64,000 nucleotides of DNA from positions 53,407,762-53,471,761 of the forward strand of contig NC_053042.1 in the NCBI RefSeq assembly GCF_003473485.1, read 5' to 3'. The notes below the pieces were generated by a model. It worked only from the letters and a program-made list of their open reading frames with translations. It ran no database searches and was not told the DNA's origin. Each line of letters begins with the position of its first letter. The first letter of the stretch is position 1. This DNA comes from Medicago truncatula (Eukaryota; Streptophyta; Magnoliopsida; Fabales; Fabaceae). A program made the translations under genes and the position numbers. Below, piece after piece: positions 59,366 to 64,000 of this stretch.

Positions 59366-62300
59366 AACACAAGTATTAATAGTTGAGAAAATAATAGACA
59401 AGAGTCGCTTCTAACTCTCAAGAGATCACTTGCTGGCAAGAATAAGACAAATATATGTGTGGAGAGAAACCCACTTATTCCTTCAATTCGTTGAATTATA
59501 GATACTATACTTGAACATTTCTGTATATATCATATCATTAATTTGCATAAGTATTTTTTTGACGAAACAAAGAAATAGATAAGTTGAATATAGGCTTTTT
59601 TTTTAGAGGAAATATTTTGTATAGTTATGCAACGTTACAATTTATATTATTTTTTTGTCATTTTAGAATTATATACAATGAAGTGTCAAACATATAAATA
59701 TAATCTACTTTAAAAACTTTTTATTTTACAAATGAATTGATAAAATTTAATTAATTATGTAAATGGATTTTTTTTTTTAAATGAGATAACAAGATGGATA
59801 TTATGCTAACTAAGAGATAAGTGTTAGTATTAAGGACTTGTAAAGTAACAATTTGGGGTCCTAATTAAATTGATATATAAAAAGTATGTTCTCAACAAAA
59901 GTAATGAATTAATTTGTGGAGAAGAGGGTGATAAGCTTAAAACGGTCTTGTCGACAAGTGGTGTATTCCAAAAATTCTTGATCTTTATTAATTTATCATG
60001 ACTTAGCATAAAGTATAGTTCTGAAATTGGATATATATTTAATGGTAGTAAGTAAGATAACACTGTCGGTGCTTTTGCCACCCATTATATATCAAGATCT
60101 TTTGGGACAAAAATTGTCAAACCCAAAAGAACATTTGGCCTCTTTAATTGAAAATTATTAACAAAAGGTGAATGATTTTGCCTAGCTTAACCATAACCAT
60201 AATCTTGGTTTTTATTTATCGTAGTTGGAAACATGTGGACTTGGTTTCCACAAGGAGGTTAAGGTGAGAATATTTGAGACTTTAATTATTATGAGGGTTG
60301 GATGCATTTGGTTTTACCTTTTGCTCGAAAGTGAAACTTATTGGTAGTTTTGGTTTGATTTGTGAAAGAACAAAAAGGATGGTTCATTTCAAAACCACTA
60401 TGAAAACTTTATTAGTTAGAAAAGGTTATGCTAATTCTTTGTTTGGAGCTTTTTGACATTTTAGTGCAACAATCTTTTGTGGTTGGTGAGGAAAGAAAAT
60501 AAGAAAAACTAGCTCAACATATTTAAATTGAACTGTATTTTCATTTCTTTGATAAGCTAAAGAAATGAATATGTTTGACGTATTTTGTTGAATTGAAGTG
60601 TAAGTGATCGGTCCCACATCGACTATAAATATTGATAGGTAAAAAATATAACATATATATCTAATGTTTTGAGATTTTTATTAGAGATGTGATGTTCTAA
60701 TCTCTTTATGGTCGTAGATCATTGGCTTGGTGTTTCTACAGACGATATCTCAGATTCCGCAACATATTTTACAAGAAATTTAGCCCTTCCCAAGCATGTT
60801 GGGACCAGGGAGTTTTGTTCCTTTCTCATCATTGTAATTGGTTTCAGCTAATTGATAGAGAAAGTTGAGAAATAATTATATACCTCAGCCATGTATCATG
60901 TTCAGTGTATTAGACCTCATACCAAATCTCAAACAAAAACAATGTACTATTTGTGTTTAGCTGATAATGACTTTCATAATTAAGCTTCCTTTTCAAAGTC
61001 TTTGTCAATATGTGCTATAGATTTACCTTATTGGTCAGCAAGGATATCAAAACAAGATATAAAGGGACATTGTTGGAGTTGAAATCTGACTAAGACTATG
61101 ATTATTAATTTCTTTCCTTTAATTCTCTTTCATTTTTTAATTACCCCCACATACTTGGATCTTGATTGGCTTCTCTATGTTAACGCAATGTGAATGTTTT
61201 GTTTGGAAGCAGATAGCTGGTTACAATTAAATATACAACTTGATTAAACCACATGAAGAATTATTTTATAGTTATACTATATAGTGCTATGTGCTTGACA
61301 TTATAGAATATATGCAAGTTGTTAACGGCTAATCCGCAAGAGTAATTACAATGCATGAAAGTCTTGCTTTTTGAACCAAGTCCATCAAAGATAATCATTT
61401 TTGTTAGATCTTTTGCATCCATATGGCTTAGAAAAAGTATATAGCATATCAGGATAAAATCTGTGACTAAGTTACTTCTCAATCTTTGTAAGCATGTGTC
61501 ACATGAAGTAGCTTGATAAATAAGAAAATTTGCTTCACTTTTTTTTGTTCCATAAAAGTCAACAGTCCTACATCATTTGAAGTTTTCTATAACACCTTCA
61601 ATGAATGAACTTTTAATCAATATAGAAGAATGTATCACAAAATTATGTACTGATTCTATTGCAGTATAGTGTGTACTACAGCAAGTGAGTCCGTGATGAA
61701 AGTGGTACCATTCACCAACAACGATGCTCTTTATAGGCACATTATATTGTATGGACCATAGACCTCATTAGAGTAATCAAACTTGTTCAATTAAAATTTT
61801 TGTGTATATTAAAATCACTTATATATAGAGGGATTTGTTAAATAGGTTTGGCAGAGATTCCAACAAAGTCCATCTGTGAGTGAATTGTTTATGTCATATC
61901 ATATCCTATCATAAGCACTTCAGTGCCTTTTTATTATTCAATTGCTATGAAGCCAACTATAAGATATAAAAAAAACGCATAATGCAACATAGGCATTCCC
62001 AACCCTATATATAGTGGTCCATGCCCTGATGGAGTATACAAATGATTTAATTGTATCAATCCTTAGAAATCATTCAACCTTTTAGCCAAAAGAAATTGAC
62101 ACTAACCTAGTTCTTCTGATGATTTATTCATGCTAGGTTAAGAATTAGGTTTGCTTTAATTACTTAAACAATATTATAGACCGACATGGACACTAAACAC
62201 GCCACTGACATGTCCGCACCAATAATAATTTATGAAGATCATATAATTGAATTTAGTCATATGTGTTGGTGTTGGACACCGGATACATGCCGGACACCAT

Positions 62301-64000
62301 ACTAATAGTCGACTATTAAGGTTTATGTTCAACTCAATGGCAATAAAGAATTTCCCTGTGCATGAGTTGCAAGTGTACTTTGAACTTTCTGTCAGACTAT
62401 AGCAACCATTCTGTCACCAAACCTTGGAAGTTTGAAAAAGAAAACAGGACAAAGTAAAGAACACTGATTCAAAGCCCCATGAAAAGGCTTTTTGATGTGT
62501 TTAATGGTAGGTGGGGTCTCACTTAAAATGAATTGAGATTTCACATTTGATCTCAAGCCCCAGAAACCCAAAAAGTGGGGAAAAGAAAGTAGCAAAAGTA
62601 GCTAAATAATACTTTATTTGATTTGGAAGGATAATGAAATTTTCGGTGACTTATGTCTCAAGTTATAACTAAATGATTGTCCAATATATAATAAATTAAA
62701 TGGCCAAGTTATCAATTTTCACATCTGAATCTTTGGTTAAAAACTTATTTTAAATAAAGTTTGAAATCCTTTCTGAATCAGTAAATGCTGAATATTTTGT
62801 AATAATGAGTGTCCGCAAAAGTTGTGTGAATTTTGTTCCACTATATAAATAATTTAATTGTATTTCTACTTTTTTACTGATTAATAATTCTATTGTTAGT
62901 AATCTATTATAAAAGACTAAATTGCTAACAACTGTAAAAACACAGTTTGAAGGACAGAACTTGTTCCTGTTATTGGATAATTTGAACTCATTTGCAGTAT
63001 CTAAACTTTAGGTGAAACATGTGTGCTTGTCCCCAACTTATTTTCTACTTTTACGAAAGCTAGATTGCTATGTTTCCTAGCGTGCACTGTAATCTGTAAC
63101 AGATATCAAATTTATCACCAAAAGGTGTTTTTACTTGAGAGAAGTCTAAATCTCATATCCCCTTTTTCACACGTAACTACTAAAAAACTATATGAAGTGT
63201 ATTTAAGATATTGAATTGTATATGTACAAATGTGTCAAATTTCAATTTCTCATCTCTTAAGGCAACTTAATTGTCTGCTAATTAGGGGTATATTTGAAAG
63301 AAAAACAACTTATAACTTCAAATTAATTTGACTTATATTTTTAATTTTTTTTTTTTTTCAAATGGTACTTACATTTAAAGACCATACAGATTGAACGTTC
63401 AATTTAGATTGGACGGTCTAGATTTAAAGTAAGTTTATTCTTTTTATATAAACCACTTGAAATTTGAGTAGTTTGATCCAAATAGGATAGTCAAATCTAT
63501 TCATGCATGCATTCCAAATTTGTTTTAATTATTTGGTCTAAAATTTTGTGAAATGTACATATTCTTTCCTCTCCTACCTTAGAGTTAGAGTTAGATTGCG
63601 GGTTAGGAAGCGACAAGAAGATGCAAAGTATAAAGAACTTCCTTAATTTGTGTACTACATATCACGGAATGCAGATATTTTTTTGTATGGATAATAACTT
63701 GAGAGACAAATGTGTCTTATTTTAAGGCATATTCTTATCTTATGGCATATTAATTGTTATTGTCAAATGAGATCTTACTTTTGATCAAAAGAAATTTCCA
63801 ATATCAGATTCCATATATAGTTACTAATCCAGGGAGGAGCACTGCACATGTTTTCTATGTTGACGTCACATTTACATAATATGTGACAGACAAAAGAAGC
63901 TACAGTTTGCTTTTCCTCTCTGAATTACTCCATTTGCAACATATGCCCTTTGATACTCTTGGGGAGTTTGGAAGAATGCCGGAAGCAACATGTTAATGAT
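59366..64000. other. Spacer to the window end, no gene seen
   Basis: 4.6 kb of AT-rich DNA. GTTGGACACCGGATACATGC near 62,274 resembles the dispersed repeat near 12,690. A GGTCCCACATCGACTATAAA stretch at 60,610 looks like part of an old retroelement. An imperfect palindrome lies at about 63,370-63,440. None of the open frames has family motifs. Confidence 0.5.

Overview
This is plant nuclear DNA: AT-rich, with GT-AG introns, long intergenic spacers and many small transposons. An Au-type SINE, several Mutator-type MITEs and the protein sequences point to a papilionoid legume. A Medicago/Trifolium-like species is my best guess, from memory of such repeats rather than a search. I find seven protein-coding genes, all rebuilt by hand from splice sites and family knowledge.

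Layout. 1-2.5 kb is the 3' end of an LTR retrotransposon. A decayed copia fragment (about 2.7-3.3 kb), a 51-bp relic of a receptor-kinase exon and an Au SINE follow. 5.5-11.4 kb holds two tandem LRK10L-type receptor-like kinases (WAK-type ectodomain, non-RD kinase). 14.05-16.9 kb is an LRR receptor-like kinase of the LRR-III type with a degenerate catalytic loop. It converges on a GT14-type (Core-2/I-branching) glycosyltransferase at 17.5-19.3 kb, minus strand. 20-25 kb is repeats, including a hAT element split by a Tourist-like element. 25.2-34.2 kb (minus) is a 12-exon metallo-beta-lactamase-fold hydrolase (plant LACTB2-like). 36.4-41.1 kb is the 11-exon J-protein ARG1. 41-56 kb is a gene-free, transposon-rich stretch. 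A single C2H2 zinc-finger gene of the GIS3/ZFP5/6/8 type lies at 56.3-57.2 kb. I see no gene from there to 64 kb.

How the genes relate. They do not form a pathway or a gene cluster in the biosynthetic sense. The strongest large-scale signal is ancestral gene order: LRR-RLK, GT14, ARG1 and C2H2 follow the order I recall for Arabidopsis At1g68400, At1g68390/68380, At1g68370 (ARG1) and At1g68360 (GIS3). The LRK10L pair is a locally duplicated receptor family. Its upstream regions carry W-box and ACGT-type motifs.

I found no convincing new biological system. The notable observations are the transposon structures with exact target-site duplications, the conserved gene block, the relic third LRK10L copy, a probable C-terminal membrane anchor on the LACTB2-like protein, and transposons placed close to splice sites and promoters.
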